64,000 nucleotides of DNA, from assembly GCA_016186995.1 (NCBI GenBank), contig JACPKQ010000022.1, forward strand, positions 78,556 through 142,555, written 5' to 3'. The notes under the pieces are model-generated. The model was given only the letters and a program-made list of their open reading frames with translations, did no database searches and had not been told where the DNA came from. A program made the position numbers and the translations under genes. Origin of the DNA: Deltaproteobacteria bacterium. Lineage in GTDB: Bacteria > Bdellovibrionota > JACOXK01. Shown one piece after another: positions 42,597 through 50,851 of this stretch (position 1 is its first letter; the number at the start of each line of letters is the position of its first letter).

Positions 42597-44147
42597 ATGT
42601 TGAGATTTGTGCGAAGGCAAAAAAAGAAAATGATGAAAAATAAGATGAATTTCATGTTGAAAGTAGAGGAGAAAAAGACAATGAAGACCCAAAAAATGTA
42701 CTCAGTGCTCATTTCAGTTTTAAGCTTTTTTGTATTGTGCGCTTATACCCCACAAGTATTTGCAGTCGATAGAACAGAAGCTCTTAAAGCAGAGTTTAAG
42801 AAATCTAACAAGGAATTAGCAGATACTGTGAAAGATACAAAAAGTTATATTGGTTCATTTGATGAACATGATGATTGGTTTATAAATTCTTCTATTGGTG
42901 AACTTATTGATGATCTTGATAACGATCGAGATATTTCTTATGATCGTATTCAAGAAGTCAAAAGCGAGCTTGAAGAAGATGTTAAACCTCGCAAAGATAG
43001 AATTGTAAAACTTCATCGCAAAACACAACGTCTACATGAGCGTTTAACAAGTTTTGGAGTTACTGATTTTAATTTTGATACTGATGTTGAAAATCATTTA
43101 TCTCAAGCGGGTTTTATAAAAGTAGGTGAAAAATATTTACCTCGAGCAGCTTGGTATAGAATTTTAGACTTAGGTTATGCAAATGATCTTAATTTTGAAA
43201 CTCTTAACGGGCTTGAGAGAGAAGTTTTAAAACGCGATCATAAAGCTCGCAAAAAAATAGCAGAAGAAAATCCTATTATTAAATATTATCGTATTGGTAA
43301 GCAAGTTTATAAAGTTAATTGTACAACCGGTGAAGTAGAGCGTGTTGATGCCAATAGAAAAATTGAGAAAACACAAAGTGGTTGGTCACAAGTAGGGAAT
43401 GCTTTAAAAGAAATAGGAAGAGGTCTTTTAACAACCGCTGTGGTGGGTGCAGAATTATACCGTCCTTATCTTCAAAATAAGCAAAGCAAAGAAGCATGGA
43501 AATCTTGGAGAGACAGTGCTGTGTTTGCTCAAAACTATGGTTATCCTGTGCCTCCAACTCCATTGTTACCCCCAATTGCACCTATCAACCTCACATCTAT
43601 GTTTGATCTTTTAGGTGTCGGTCCGCAGCCTACAAAGTTTGAAAGAATGTTTATGTCTATGAACGGTCAAGGGCAAGGATCCATGAATCCATGGCAACAA
43701 CAAAATCTTCTTTATAATATGCAGCTTATGCAAAGAAATGGAATGAACCCAATGACAGGACAACCTATGTTTAACAATAGTGGCGATCCTATGGCTAATA
43801 TGATGCAACAACTTAATGGAATTATGAGTGCATTACCACAACAACTTTCAACTATCGAGCAAGCAACTCAAAGTATGAATGAACGACTCACCATTGAAAG
43901 AGAAGCTTTATCAAATCAACTTCAAACATTTGAAGCAGCACAAGCAGCACTTTCAGGCCTTCAAAGATTATCTCCTGATCTTCAAGGTGCTATGAATCAG
44001 TTTAGAACAGGATTACAAAATTATAATAGAGCTTTAAACAGACATACAAATGCTTCACAAAGTTATAATCAGCGAGTTACTTATGATGCAAACGGAAGTG
44101 GAAGTTTTGGTGGCCGATTTGGTGGTGGTGGATTTCCTCAGCAGTAA
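42597..44147 (+). CDS. Large exported protein of unknown family, sigma54-driven
   Basis: The 516-residue ORF has a signal peptide core (MYSVLISVLSFFVLCAYTPQVFA) after a long basic leader. An internal ATG at 42681 (MKTQKMYSV) with AGAGGAG would give a normal signal peptide, but the first ATG also has a good ribosome site. The mature part is helical and charged (about 60-290) with LEREVLKRDHKARKKI. Then comes a Met/Gln/Asn/Pro-rich region (about 350-410), a coiled-coil-like stretch (about 420-490), and a Gly/Phe tail (GGRFGGGGFPQQ). I do not recognise it. Composition and regulation suggest a surface or pilus-associated structural protein. A strong terminator follows. Confidence 0.8.
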   Translation: MLRFVRRQKKKMMKNKMNFMLKVEEKKTMKTQKMYSVLISVLSFFVLCAYTPQVFAVDRTEALKAEFKKSNKELADTVKDTKSYIGSFDEHDDWFINSSIGELIDDLDNDRDISYDRIQEVKSELEEDVKPRKDRIVKLHRKTQRLHERLTSFGVTDFNFDTDVENHLSQAGFIKVGEKYLPRAAWYRILDLGYANDLNFETLNGLEREVLKRDHKARKKIAEENPIIKYYRIGKQVYKVNCTTGEVERVDANRKIEKTQSGWSQVGNALKEIGRGLLTTAVVGAELYRPYLQNKQSKEAWKSWRDSAVFAQNYGYPVPPTPLLPPIAPINLTSMFDLLGVGPQPTKFERMFMSMNGQGQGSMNPWQQQNLLYNMQLMQRNGMNPMTGQPMFNNSGDPMANMMQQLNGIMSALPQQLSTIEQATQSMNERLTIEREALSNQLQTFEAAQAALSGLQRLSPDLQGAMNQFRTGLQNYNRALNRHTNASQSYNQRVTYDANGSGSFGGRFGGGGFPQQ

Positions 44148-44312
44148 GAGAAATTTATAAAGTACTTGAGGGTGAGAGTCCTCAGGTGGTCGACGTGAGA
44201 GCTGAGTAGGACGTACAGATCACTTTCGTAAGCGCTGAAGTTGAAGTAGAAGTTCTTGAAGTTGTCGTTCAAAAAAGAGAGTTGTTTTAAGAAACTTACG
44301 GAAGTCAAAAGA

Positions 44313-44345
44313 AATACCTGGGGCCCTTGCCCCGGGTATTTTTTT
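44313..44345 (+). terminator. Rho-independent terminator just before mutS
   Basis: AATACCTGGGGC-CCTT-GCCCCGGGTATT followed by TTTTT: a 12-base-pair stem with one wobble. It ends 17 bases before the mutS ATG. The 165 bases between the preceding stop and this stem hold no ORF; GAGGGTGAGAGTCCTC is a small local dyad. Confidence 0.92.
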
Positions 44346-44362
44346 GTCTTATAAATAGGTTC

Positions 44363-46921
44363 ATGAATCTATCTCACACCCCCATGATTGAGCAGTACTT
44401 ACGGCTTAAAAAACAATACCAAGATTGCATTCTTTTTTTTAGATTGGGTGATTTTTATGAGATGTTTTTTGAAGATGCCAGAGCTGCTTCAAAAATCCTC
44501 AACCTCACTTTAACTTCCCGTTATAAAAAGACAGATCACGAAGTTCCTATGTGTGGAGTGCCCCACCATGCAGCTGGCTCTTATATTAAAAAGCTCACTC
44601 ACAAGGGCTATCGTGTTGCTATTTGTGAGCAAACAGAAGAACCGCAACCTGGAAAAAATATTGTTGATCGCGATGTGGTTCAAATAGTAACACCTGCGCT
44701 TCCCTTTAATGAAGATGATCTTTTAGGAGAAGAAAACTATTATCTTATGGCAGTGTGTCCAACTTCACCTGTCATTGCGAGTGAAACGAAGCAATCCCAT
44801 CGCGGTAGCGATGAGATCACCACGCCCTCTGTCATCCCGGAAACGCGGAGCGTTATCCGGGATCCAGGGATCCAGAATTCAGAACTCCTGGATTCCCGCT
44901 TTCGCGGGAATGACAATAAAATTTTCAATGTTGCCTACATGTCTATTGTGACAGGAGAGTTTTATACTTTTTCCTGCGCCTCTCAAGAAGAGCTTATTTC
45001 AGAGTTGACTCGAATTGACCCTAAGGAAGTTTTAGTAGAAGAATCTTTCAAAAACGCAGAATGGGTGCAGTCTTTAAAACGAGAAAATTTTTATATTTAT
45101 TTTATTGCTTCCGCTCGTCATTGCGAGGAGTCAAAGACGACGCGGCAATCCCATCGCGGTAGCGATGAGATCACCACGCCCTACGGGCTCGTGATGACAC
45201 CCTGTTATTCTGCACAAGACATTTTATTTGAATATTTAAAACTCACAAAACATTATAAAACTACACTTTCTCCAGATTCAAACCTTCATCAAAACATGGT
45301 TTTAGATGGTAAAACTTTAAAAAACCTTGATGTTGTCCATCCATGGGGAGAAGAAAAACAATCTCTTTTTAAAACGCTTAACTTCACAAAATCAGCTTGT
45401 GGCGGAAGGCTTCTTAAAAAGTGGCTTAAATTTCCTCTTCTCAAAAGAAATCTCATTGAAGAGCGTCTCCACATTGTAAAAAAACTTTTTGATGTTCAGT
45501 ATTTAAGAGAATCTCTTCAAAAAAAATTAAATAACGTTTACGATTTAGAAAGAATTTGTTCCAAACTAGAGAGAAACCGCGCCCACCCGAAAGATTTAAA
45601 ACAACTTTTAGTAACCTTGGAGGTGGCCGTGGGGCTTCAGGCTGATGCGGCCCCCCTGTCATTGCGAACGAATGTGAAGCAATCCCCTAGAATAAACTCT
45701 TTAGTTGAAGATCCTCCTTTAAGTTTTTATGAAGGGGGTGTTTTTAAAAAGGGCTATTCCAAAGAGCTTGATGAGCTTATTGATTTAACTCACAATTATA
45801 AAACATGGGTTTTGCGTTATGAGGAAGAAGAAAAATCAAAAACAGGGATTTCTAGTCTTAAAGTAAAATATAATTCTATTTTTGGTTATTATATCGAAGT
45901 TCGAAAAACAAATTTAGATAAAGTACCTGAAACCTATCACAGAAAACAAACTCTTGTTCAAGCAGAAAGGTATACAACAGAAGAACTCAAAGATTTTGAA
46001 TCAAGAATTCTTTCCGCAGAAGTAAAAAGAAAAAAACTAGAAACTCAACTTTTTGAAAAACTGAGAGAAGATTTAAAAAGTTCTCTTTACCTTTTTATGA
46101 AAATAGGTACGGCTTTAGCAGAGCTTGATGTTTTTTGTGCACTTTCAGAAGCAGCGAATCGTTATCATTATGTCATGCCTCATATTGTAGAAGATCAAAG
46201 TTTAAAACTTTTTCAAAGTCGTCATCCAGTTGTGGAACAGGGTCACGATTTTATCCCCAACGATATTGTTATAGAAAAAGGGCATCTCCATCTTATTACG
46301 GGGCCTAATATGGGTGGAAAATCAACTGTGATGCGGCAGGTGGCTCTTTCACTTCTGATGATGCAGATGGGGAGTTTTGTGCCTGCAGAAAAAGCTTTTC
46401 TTCCTATCGTTGATCGCATTTTTACCCGAATTGGGGCTTCTGATGATATTGCTCAAGGAGAGAGTACTTTTATGGTTGAGATGAAAGAAACTTCACATAT
46501 TTTAGCATCTGCGACACATCAAAGCTTTATTATACTTGATGAGGTGGGGCGTGGCACAAGTACATTTGATGGATTGAGTTTAGCGTGGTCTATTGCTGAG
46601 TGGATTGTAGAAGAAATAAGGTGTCTGACGCTGTTTGCAACGCACTATCATGAATTGACTGTTCTTTCTCAAAAATATGAAAATATTAAAAATGAGCATA
46701 TGGCAGCTCTTAAAAAAGGAAATGAGATTGTTTTTCAAAGAAAACTGAAACCAGGTGCTTTAAGTGCAAGTTTTGGAATTGAAGTGGGGCGTTTGGCAGG
46801 TCTTCCTGTGCAACTTTTAGAAAGGGCCCAAGAAGTGTTAAAAGGGCTTACCTTGCAGTCTCGTGAAAGCAAACCATCGTCTCTCAAACCCTCACCTTCC
46901 ACCCAAAAACTCCTCTTTTAA
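44363..46921 (+). CDS. mutS: DNA mismatch repair protein MutS, with three in-frame repeat insertions
   Basis: MutS finds mispaired bases and recruits MutL. The mismatch-binding domain is present (RLGDFYEMFFEDA, with the Phe-x-Glu pair). So are the clamp and the ATPase with TGPNMGGKST, the Walker B region IILDEVGRGTST and LFATHYHELT. The track start (44327) is a TTG inside the terminator stem; the ATG at 44363 (MNLSHTPMIEQYL) matches other MutS starts. Three repeat-encoded peptides interrupt the normal sequence: about 49 residues between domains I and II, about 28 in domain II, and about 12 in the lever/clamp region. No stop or frame change results, so a working protein is plausible. Confidence 0.95.
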   Translation: MNLSHTPMIEQYLRLKKQYQDCILFFRLGDFYEMFFEDARAASKILNLTLTSRYKKTDHEVPMCGVPHHAAGSYIKKLTHKGYRVAICEQTEEPQPGKNIVDRDVVQIVTPALPFNEDDLLGEENYYLMAVCPTSPVIASETKQSHRGSDEITTPSVIPETRSVIRDPGIQNSELLDSRFRGNDNKIFNVAYMSIVTGEFYTFSCASQEELISELTRIDPKEVLVEESFKNAEWVQSLKRENFYIYFIASARHCEESKTTRQSHRGSDEITTPYGLVMTPCYSAQDILFEYLKLTKHYKTTLSPDSNLHQNMVLDGKTLKNLDVVHPWGEEKQSLFKTLNFTKSACGGRLLKKWLKFPLLKRNLIEERLHIVKKLFDVQYLRESLQKKLNNVYDLERICSKLERNRAHPKDLKQLLVTLEVAVGLQADAAPLSLRTNVKQSPRINSLVEDPPLSFYEGGVFKKGYSKELDELIDLTHNYKTWVLRYEEEEKSKTGISSLKVKYNSIFGYYIEVRKTNLDKVPETYHRKQTLVQAERYTTEELKDFESRILSAEVKRKKLETQLFEKLREDLKSSLYLFMKIGTALAELDVFCALSEAANRYHYVMPHIVEDQSLKLFQSRHPVVEQGHDFIPNDIVIEKGHLHLITGPNMGGKSTVMRQVALSLLMMQMGSFVPAEKAFLPIVDRIFTRIGASDDIAQGESTFMVEMKETSHILASATHQSFIILDEVGRGTSTFDGLSLAWSIAEWIVEEIRCLTLFATHYHELTVLSQKYENIKNEHMAALKKGNEIVFQRKLKPGALSASFGIEVGRLAGLPVQLLERAQEVLKGLTLQSRESKPSSLKPSPSTQKLLF
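44770..44914. repeat. Palindromic repeat block 1 in mutS
   Basis: GTCATTGCGAG..GAAGCAATC with stem CATCGC-GGTAGCGATG, then GTCATCCCGGA..CCGGGATCCAG, then CTGGATTCCCGC-TTTC-GCGGGAATGACA. These are three unit types in tandem, translated without a stop (IASETKQSHRGSDEITTP and LLDSRFRGNDN). Confidence 0.9.
45116..45199. repeat. Palindromic repeat block 2 in mutS
   Basis: CGTCATTGCGAGG..CGGCAATCCCATCGCGGTAGCGATGAGATCACCACGCCCTACGGGCTCGTGATGACA. The CATCGCGGTAGCGATGAGATCACCACGCCC part is identical to block 1, and both are read in the same frame (SHRGSDEITTP). Confidence 0.9.
45657..45692. repeat. Partial TCATTGCGAG repeat in mutS
   Basis: CTGTCATTGCGAACGAATGTGAAGCAATCCCCTAGAAT is a half unit without its right arm. 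It encodes LSLRTNVKQSPRI between conserved stretches of the lever/clamp region. Confidence 0.85.
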
Positions 46922-46924
46922 AAT

Positions 46925-47168
46925 TCTTCAGCAACTTTAGGTTCTTGATAGCCTCAATGGCCCTCATGAACAACCTTGGTTCTGAATTGGGGCACACACA
47001 GCCAATTCTCTCATGGATACGTGTCATTGCGAGCGTAGCGAAGCAATCTCCTAGAATTGCTTTAGCAATTCTAGGACAACACTTGCGTGTTGAGATCGCC
47101 ACGGGTTCTTTAAGAACCCTCGCGATGACAGCCAGACCATTTCTTCACATGGTCACGAATAATTGATG
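46925..47168 (-). repeat. Composite palindromic repeat between mutS and lysS
   Basis: It carries end motif TTTAGGTTCTTGATAGCC, the hairpin module GAATTGG..CCAATTC, TGTCATTGCGAG..GAAGCAATC, CCTAGAATTGC-TTTA-GCAATTCTAGG, CAACAC-TTGC-GTGTTG, GGGTTCT-TTA-AGAACCC, CTCGCGATGACAG, and the end motif CCATTTCTTCACATGGTCACGAATAATT. Module order matches the copy in the tadE-like gene, with different stem sequences. The track ORFs here (46884, 46945) only translate the repeat. Confidence 0.88.
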
Positions 47169-47195
47169 CGAAAAATAAAAACTAAAGCTTATGTA

Positions 47196-47348
47196 AAAAA
47201 CAGGGGGAGTGCTTGCAGAGGGTCGTGTCGGAAGGAAATCTGGCTTGGTCCACATAGAATATGTGGCAGATTGACTGAGACGCGAGGCGCACTTTTTCGC
47301 AGGAAAAAAAGTGACGCCGTACCCGATGGAAGCACTCTCCCTGTTTTT
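47196..47348. repeat. Structured repeat element, type B, copy 2
   Basis: Terminal arms AAAAACAGGGGGAGTGCTT and AAGCACTCTCCCTGTTTTT pair over 19 positions with one wobble. The 115-base interior differs from copy 1 (5689-5842) at about five positions. It is flanked by TTATGT and by CCATTTCAAGAACTTAAG. The track ORF 47163-47369 and the long N-terminus of the lysS track ORF run into it and are not real. Confidence 0.82.
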
Positions 47349-47421
47349 GTTACCATTTCAAGAACTTAAGTACCGTTCTGAGATGACAGGGATGGAGTTT
47401 TTTGTTAGGTTTTCAAAGATT

Positions 47422-48882
47422 ATGGACCAATATTATAAACTCCGTTTAGAAAAGCTCGAGACTTTAGCCAAAAAGCGCAACCCTTATCCTAACGATTTTA
47501 AACCACAAAATCTTGCATTGGAGCTTGCTCAAAAGTTCAAGGATCAAGAAACACAAGAACTTGAAAAGCTCAAAGAAAAGTTTTCCCTAGCAGGTCGTAT
47601 CATGGCCAATCGAAGTTTTGGTAAAGCAGGGTTTTTAAAACTTCAAGATCGCTCTGGGTCTCTTCAGATTTACATAGGAAAGCAATTTTTAACAGGCGAA
47701 GATTTTGAAGAAACAAAACTTCTTGATATTGGAGATATTATAGGGGTTCAGGGCTCTATTTTTAGAACTCATAAGGGTGAGCTTTCTCTTAAAGCAGAAA
47801 GTTTTAAAATTTTAGTTAAAACTCTTCATACTCTTCCAGAAAAGTTTCATGGTTTAACAGATATAGAGCGGCGTTATCGAGAGCGCTATGTCGATCTTAT
47901 TATGAATCCGGAAGTAAAAGAAAAGTTTAAAGTTCGCGCGCACATGGTTTCTTATATAAGAAAATTTTTTACTGAAAGAGATTTCATGGAAGTGGAAACC
48001 CCTATGATGCAGCCTTTGTGTGGAGGGGCTACTGCTAAACCTTTCACAACACATCATAATGCACTCAATATGAAGCTTTACTTAAGAGTAGCTCCTGAAC
48101 TTTATTTAAAACGCCTTGTTGTAGGCGGTTTAGAAAGGGTTTTTGAGCTTAATCGGAATTTTAGAAATGAAGGGCTTTCCGCAAAACACAATCCTGAGTT
48201 CACCATGCTTGAGTTTTATCAATCTTATGCCACGTATGAAGATCTCATGAAATTAACAGAAGAACTTCTTTCAAACCTTGTAAAGCATCTTTTTAATTCT
48301 CATGAAGTTACTTTTGAAGAACGAAAAATTTCTTTTAAAACGCCTTTTGAAAAAATGACAGTGAAAGAAGCTATTCATAAGTATGTGGGTCTGTCAGAAA
48401 AAGATTTAAATGATGAAAAAAAACTTCAAGAGTTTTTAACTCAGAAAAAGATTCATTCAAGTGTAGAGAGTCCCCACATAGGAGATCTTCTCATGGATAT
48501 TTTTGACACTCAAGTTGAAGAAAAACTTGTACAACCTACTTTTATTACCCAATATCCACTTTCTGTCTCACCTCTTTCAAGAAGAAATGATAGCAATCCA
48601 GAATTTGTCGATCGTTTTGAGCTTTACATTTGCCAGCGTGAGATTGTCAACGCCTTTTCTGAGCTCAATGATCCTTTAGATCAGAAGAAAAGGTTTGAAG
48701 AGCAGGTTGAGCAAAATCGCGAAGGGGCTCAAATTGATGAAGATTATGTACGAGCTTTGGAATATGGACTTCCTCCAACAGGAGGTGAAGGAATAGGTAT
48801 TGATAGATTGGCTATGATTTTAACTGATTCTCATAATATTCGAGATGTTATTTTATTTCCTCACCTACGGCACGAACCTTGA
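47422..48882 (+). CDS. lysS: Lysyl-tRNA synthetase, class II
   Basis: LysS charges tRNA-Lys. The track ORF starts at 47311 inside a repeat. The ATG at 47422 (MDQYYKLRLEKLETL) fits the usual LysS start before NPYPNDF; an ATG at 47392 is also possible. It has the OB-fold anticodon domain (about 60-145), then motif 1, motif 2 (RNFRNEGLSAKHNPEFTMLE) and motif 3 (GEGIGIDRLAMIL) near the end. The stop overlaps the TTG start of lolC. Confidence 0.95.
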   Translation: MDQYYKLRLEKLETLAKKRNPYPNDFKPQNLALELAQKFKDQETQELEKLKEKFSLAGRIMANRSFGKAGFLKLQDRSGSLQIYIGKQFLTGEDFEETKLLDIGDIIGVQGSIFRTHKGELSLKAESFKILVKTLHTLPEKFHGLTDIERRYRERYVDLIMNPEVKEKFKVRAHMVSYIRKFFTERDFMEVETPMMQPLCGGATAKPFTTHHNALNMKLYLRVAPELYLKRLVVGGLERVFELNRNFRNEGLSAKHNPEFTMLEFYQSYATYEDLMKLTEELLSNLVKHLFNSHEVTFEERKISFKTPFEKMTVKEAIHKYVGLSEKDLNDEKKLQEFLTQKKIHSSVESPHIGDLLMDIFDTQVEEKLVQPTFITQYPLSVSPLSRRNDSNPEFVDRFELYICQREIVNAFSELNDPLDQKKRFEEQVEQNREGAQIDEDYVRALEYGLPPTGGEGIGIDRLAMILTDSHNIRDVILFPHLRHEP

Positions 48883-50120
48883 TTTCACTCACACTTGCAC
48901 GACGCTTTTTAAGACCGCAACAAAAAGATTCTTTTTTTTCATCTTTAGGTTTCATTACAATGTTAGGGGTGCTTATGGGTGTGACAACGCTGATTGTTGT
49001 TTACTCTGTTTTTTTAGGATTTGAGAAAAAACTTAAAAGTATTATTATGGATTCTTATCCCCATGTTCTCCTGGAAAAGCGTTTTGAGGGGAGTGACAAG
49101 CCGCTTCTTGATTTTTTGAAAAAAGATGACAAGGTTCAGGGGGTTTCACCTCTACTTTCTTATCAGGGATTACTTTCTCACAAGGGACAAGTAAAAGGGG
49201 TAGGACTTTATGGGATTGAATTAAACTCGTTTAAAAAGGTTGTTTCCATCAATAAATTTCTCATTCAAAACAACTCTGTCATTCCCGCCAAAAGCCCTGG
49301 GCACAAGCGGGAATCTAGAAAGCGTAGCCACCTCATAGATCTCAAAAACAATGAAATTATTTTAGGAGATAAACTTGCACATTTTTTAAATGTTTCCGAA
49401 AATGAAAAAGTAAAATTTGTCTATGTTGATGATGAAGGTGGCACCCATATTGAAGAGCTTAAAGTTAAAGCTGTATTTCACATTGGACGCTTTGAACAGG
49501 ATTTTAAAACAGCTTATGTTTCTTTCAATTGGCTTAAAGAAAAACTCAATGAAAAAAGTCTTGTTTCTTTTGGAATCAGTTTAAAAAATCCATATAAAGT
49601 AGAAGAATTTATCCACAATTTAGAAAGTAGATTTCTTTTCTCTTATAATATTCAAACATGGAAGAATGTTGATAGACTTTTTCTCCGATCTATTGTTGTA
49701 GAACGTAGAATGATGATTGTTATTTTGGCTATTATTATTCTTGTAGCAAGTTTTAACATTATGAGTCTTCTTCTCATTATTGCAAAAAAACGCATGAAAG
49801 AAGTGGGTATTCTTTTAGCTATGGGAGCACAACCCAAACTTTTAAGACGGGTTTTTTTATGGATGGGAATTCTTGTTTGTAGCGGAGGGATTATTGGGGG
49901 TGTATTAGGTGCCTTCGGGGTTGCTTTTATTTTAAAAAACTATCCTCTTCTAGAGCTTCCTTCCGATGTCTATCAACTTTCTTATCTTCCTATTTATATA
50001 GACCCAATTTTTGTTATTTTCGTTATAAGTTTAAGTATTATTATTTGTTTGTTGAGTGTTCTCGTTCCAAGTATTACAGTTTCAAAAGTGAACCCCATTC
50101 AAGGGATACAGTATGAGTGA
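48879..50120 (+). CDS. lolC: LolC/LolE-type lipoprotein-release permease
   Basis: This is the inner-membrane part of the LolCDE machine that lifts lipoproteins from the inner membrane for transport outward. It starts at TTG (MISLTLARRFLRP), overlapping lysS by four bases. Helix 1 (about 22-46) is followed by a periplasmic domain and an FtsX domain with three helices (about 275-405). One gene serves for both LolC and LolE here (LolF-like). Residues about 134-146 (SVIPAKSPGHKRES) are encoded by a CATTCCCGC palindrome inserted in the periplasmic domain. LolD follows with an eight-base overlap. Confidence 0.92.
   Translation: MISLTLARRFLRPQQKDSFFSSLGFITMLGVLMGVTTLIVVYSVFLGFEKKLKSIIMDSYPHVLLEKRFEGSDKPLLDFLKKDDKVQGVSPLLSYQGLLSHKGQVKGVGLYGIELNSFKKVVSINKFLIQNNSVIPAKSPGHKRESRKRSHLIDLKNNEIILGDKLAHFLNVSENEKVKFVYVDDEGGTHIEELKVKAVFHIGRFEQDFKTAYVSFNWLKEKLNEKSLVSFGISLKNPYKVEEFIHNLESRFLFSYNIQTWKNVDRLFLRSIVVERRMMIVILAIIILVASFNIMSLLLIIAKKRMKEVGILLAMGAQPKLLRRVFLWMGILVCSGGIIGGVLGAFGVAFILKNYPLLELPSDVYQLSYLPIYIDPIFVIFVISLSIIICLLSVLVPSITVSKVNPIQGIQYE
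49278..49320. repeat. CATTCCCGC palindrome inside lolC
   Basis: TGTCATTCCCGC..GCGGGAATCTAGA around a 20-base loop that reads CAAAAGCCCTGGGCACAA. It is translated in frame in the periplasmic domain. Confidence 0.85.
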
Positions 50121-50802
50121 AATTTTAAAAGCAATTCAGATATGTAAATCGTTTCATATACAGGGTGAAGAGAAATTAGAGGTGCTTAAAAACCTCAATT
50201 TTTCAATGAACCAAGGTGAGACGGTTTGTATTAAAGGTACCTCTGGAAGTGGCAAAAGTACTTTACTTCATATTTTAGGAACACTGGATAGGCCTCATAC
50301 AGGAAAAGTTTTATTTAAAGGTCAAGAACTTGTTTACGGTAACACTTATGAAACAGCTCTTTTTAGGAATGAAAACCTTGGGTTTATTTTTCAGTTTCAC
50401 CATCTTTTGCCTGAATTTACTGCTTTAGAAAATGTTCTCATGCCAGTTTTGGTAAGCTCTCACAAAGTAAAAAATCAGAAAAAAAGAGCTGAAGAACTTT
50501 TGGAGTTTGTAGAACTTAAAGAAAGAATGCGCCATAAACCGTATGAGCTTTCCGGTGGGGAACAACAAAGAGTTGCTCTAGCACGGGCACTCATTCAAAA
50601 ACCAGCTCTTATTTTGGCTGATGAGCCCACTGGAAATTTAGACAGTCATAATGCCCATAATGTTTTTAGTTTATTGAAAGATTCTATCAAGGAATTTCAG
50701 ACGTCTCTTCTTTTTGTGACACACAATGAAGAGCTTATTTCTTATGCAGATCAAACTTACACGCTTAAAGAAGGTATTCTTGAGGCTTTGGGGTTGTCAT
50801 AA
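50113..50802 (+). CDS. lolD: LolD ABC ATPase of lipoprotein release
   Basis: The 229-residue ATPase has Walker A GTSGSGKST (about 42-50), the Q-loop region FIFQFHHLLPEFTALENV typical of the LolD/MacB group, the signature LSGGEQQRVALARAL, and Walker B LILADEPTGNLD. It powers LolC. There is no ORF in the 49-base gap that follows. Confidence 0.95.
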   Translation: MSEILKAIQICKSFHIQGEEKLEVLKNLNFSMNQGETVCIKGTSGSGKSTLLHILGTLDRPHTGKVLFKGQELVYGNTYETALFRNENLGFIFQFHHLLPEFTALENVLMPVLVSSHKVKNQKKRAEELLEFVELKERMRHKPYELSGGEQQRVALARALIQKPALILADEPTGNLDSHNAHNVFSLLKDSIKEFQTSLLFVTHNEELISYADQTYTLKEGILEALGLS

Positions 50803-50809
50803 ATCTTTC

Positions 50810-50839
50810 TTGAGGATAGAAATATCTTTGGTGTAAAAA
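50810..50839 (+). promoter_or_regulatory. Possible sigma70-like promoter for bamA
   Basis: TTGAGG, 18 bases, TAAAAA, twelve bases before the bamA ATG. The match is moderate and the leader would be very short, so this is tentative. Confidence 0.25.
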
Positions 50840-50851
50840 AGACATAATTGT

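Noticed and set aside
44148-44312. tRNA or known small RNA between the 42.6 kb gene and mutS
   Set aside because: Only a small dyad (GAGGGTGAGAGTCCTC) is present; no cloverleaf could be drawn.
46884-47369. Track ORFs 46884-47102, 46945-47166 and 47163-47369
   Set aside because: They translate dispersed repeats (for example WIRVIASVAKQSPR) and have no other support.
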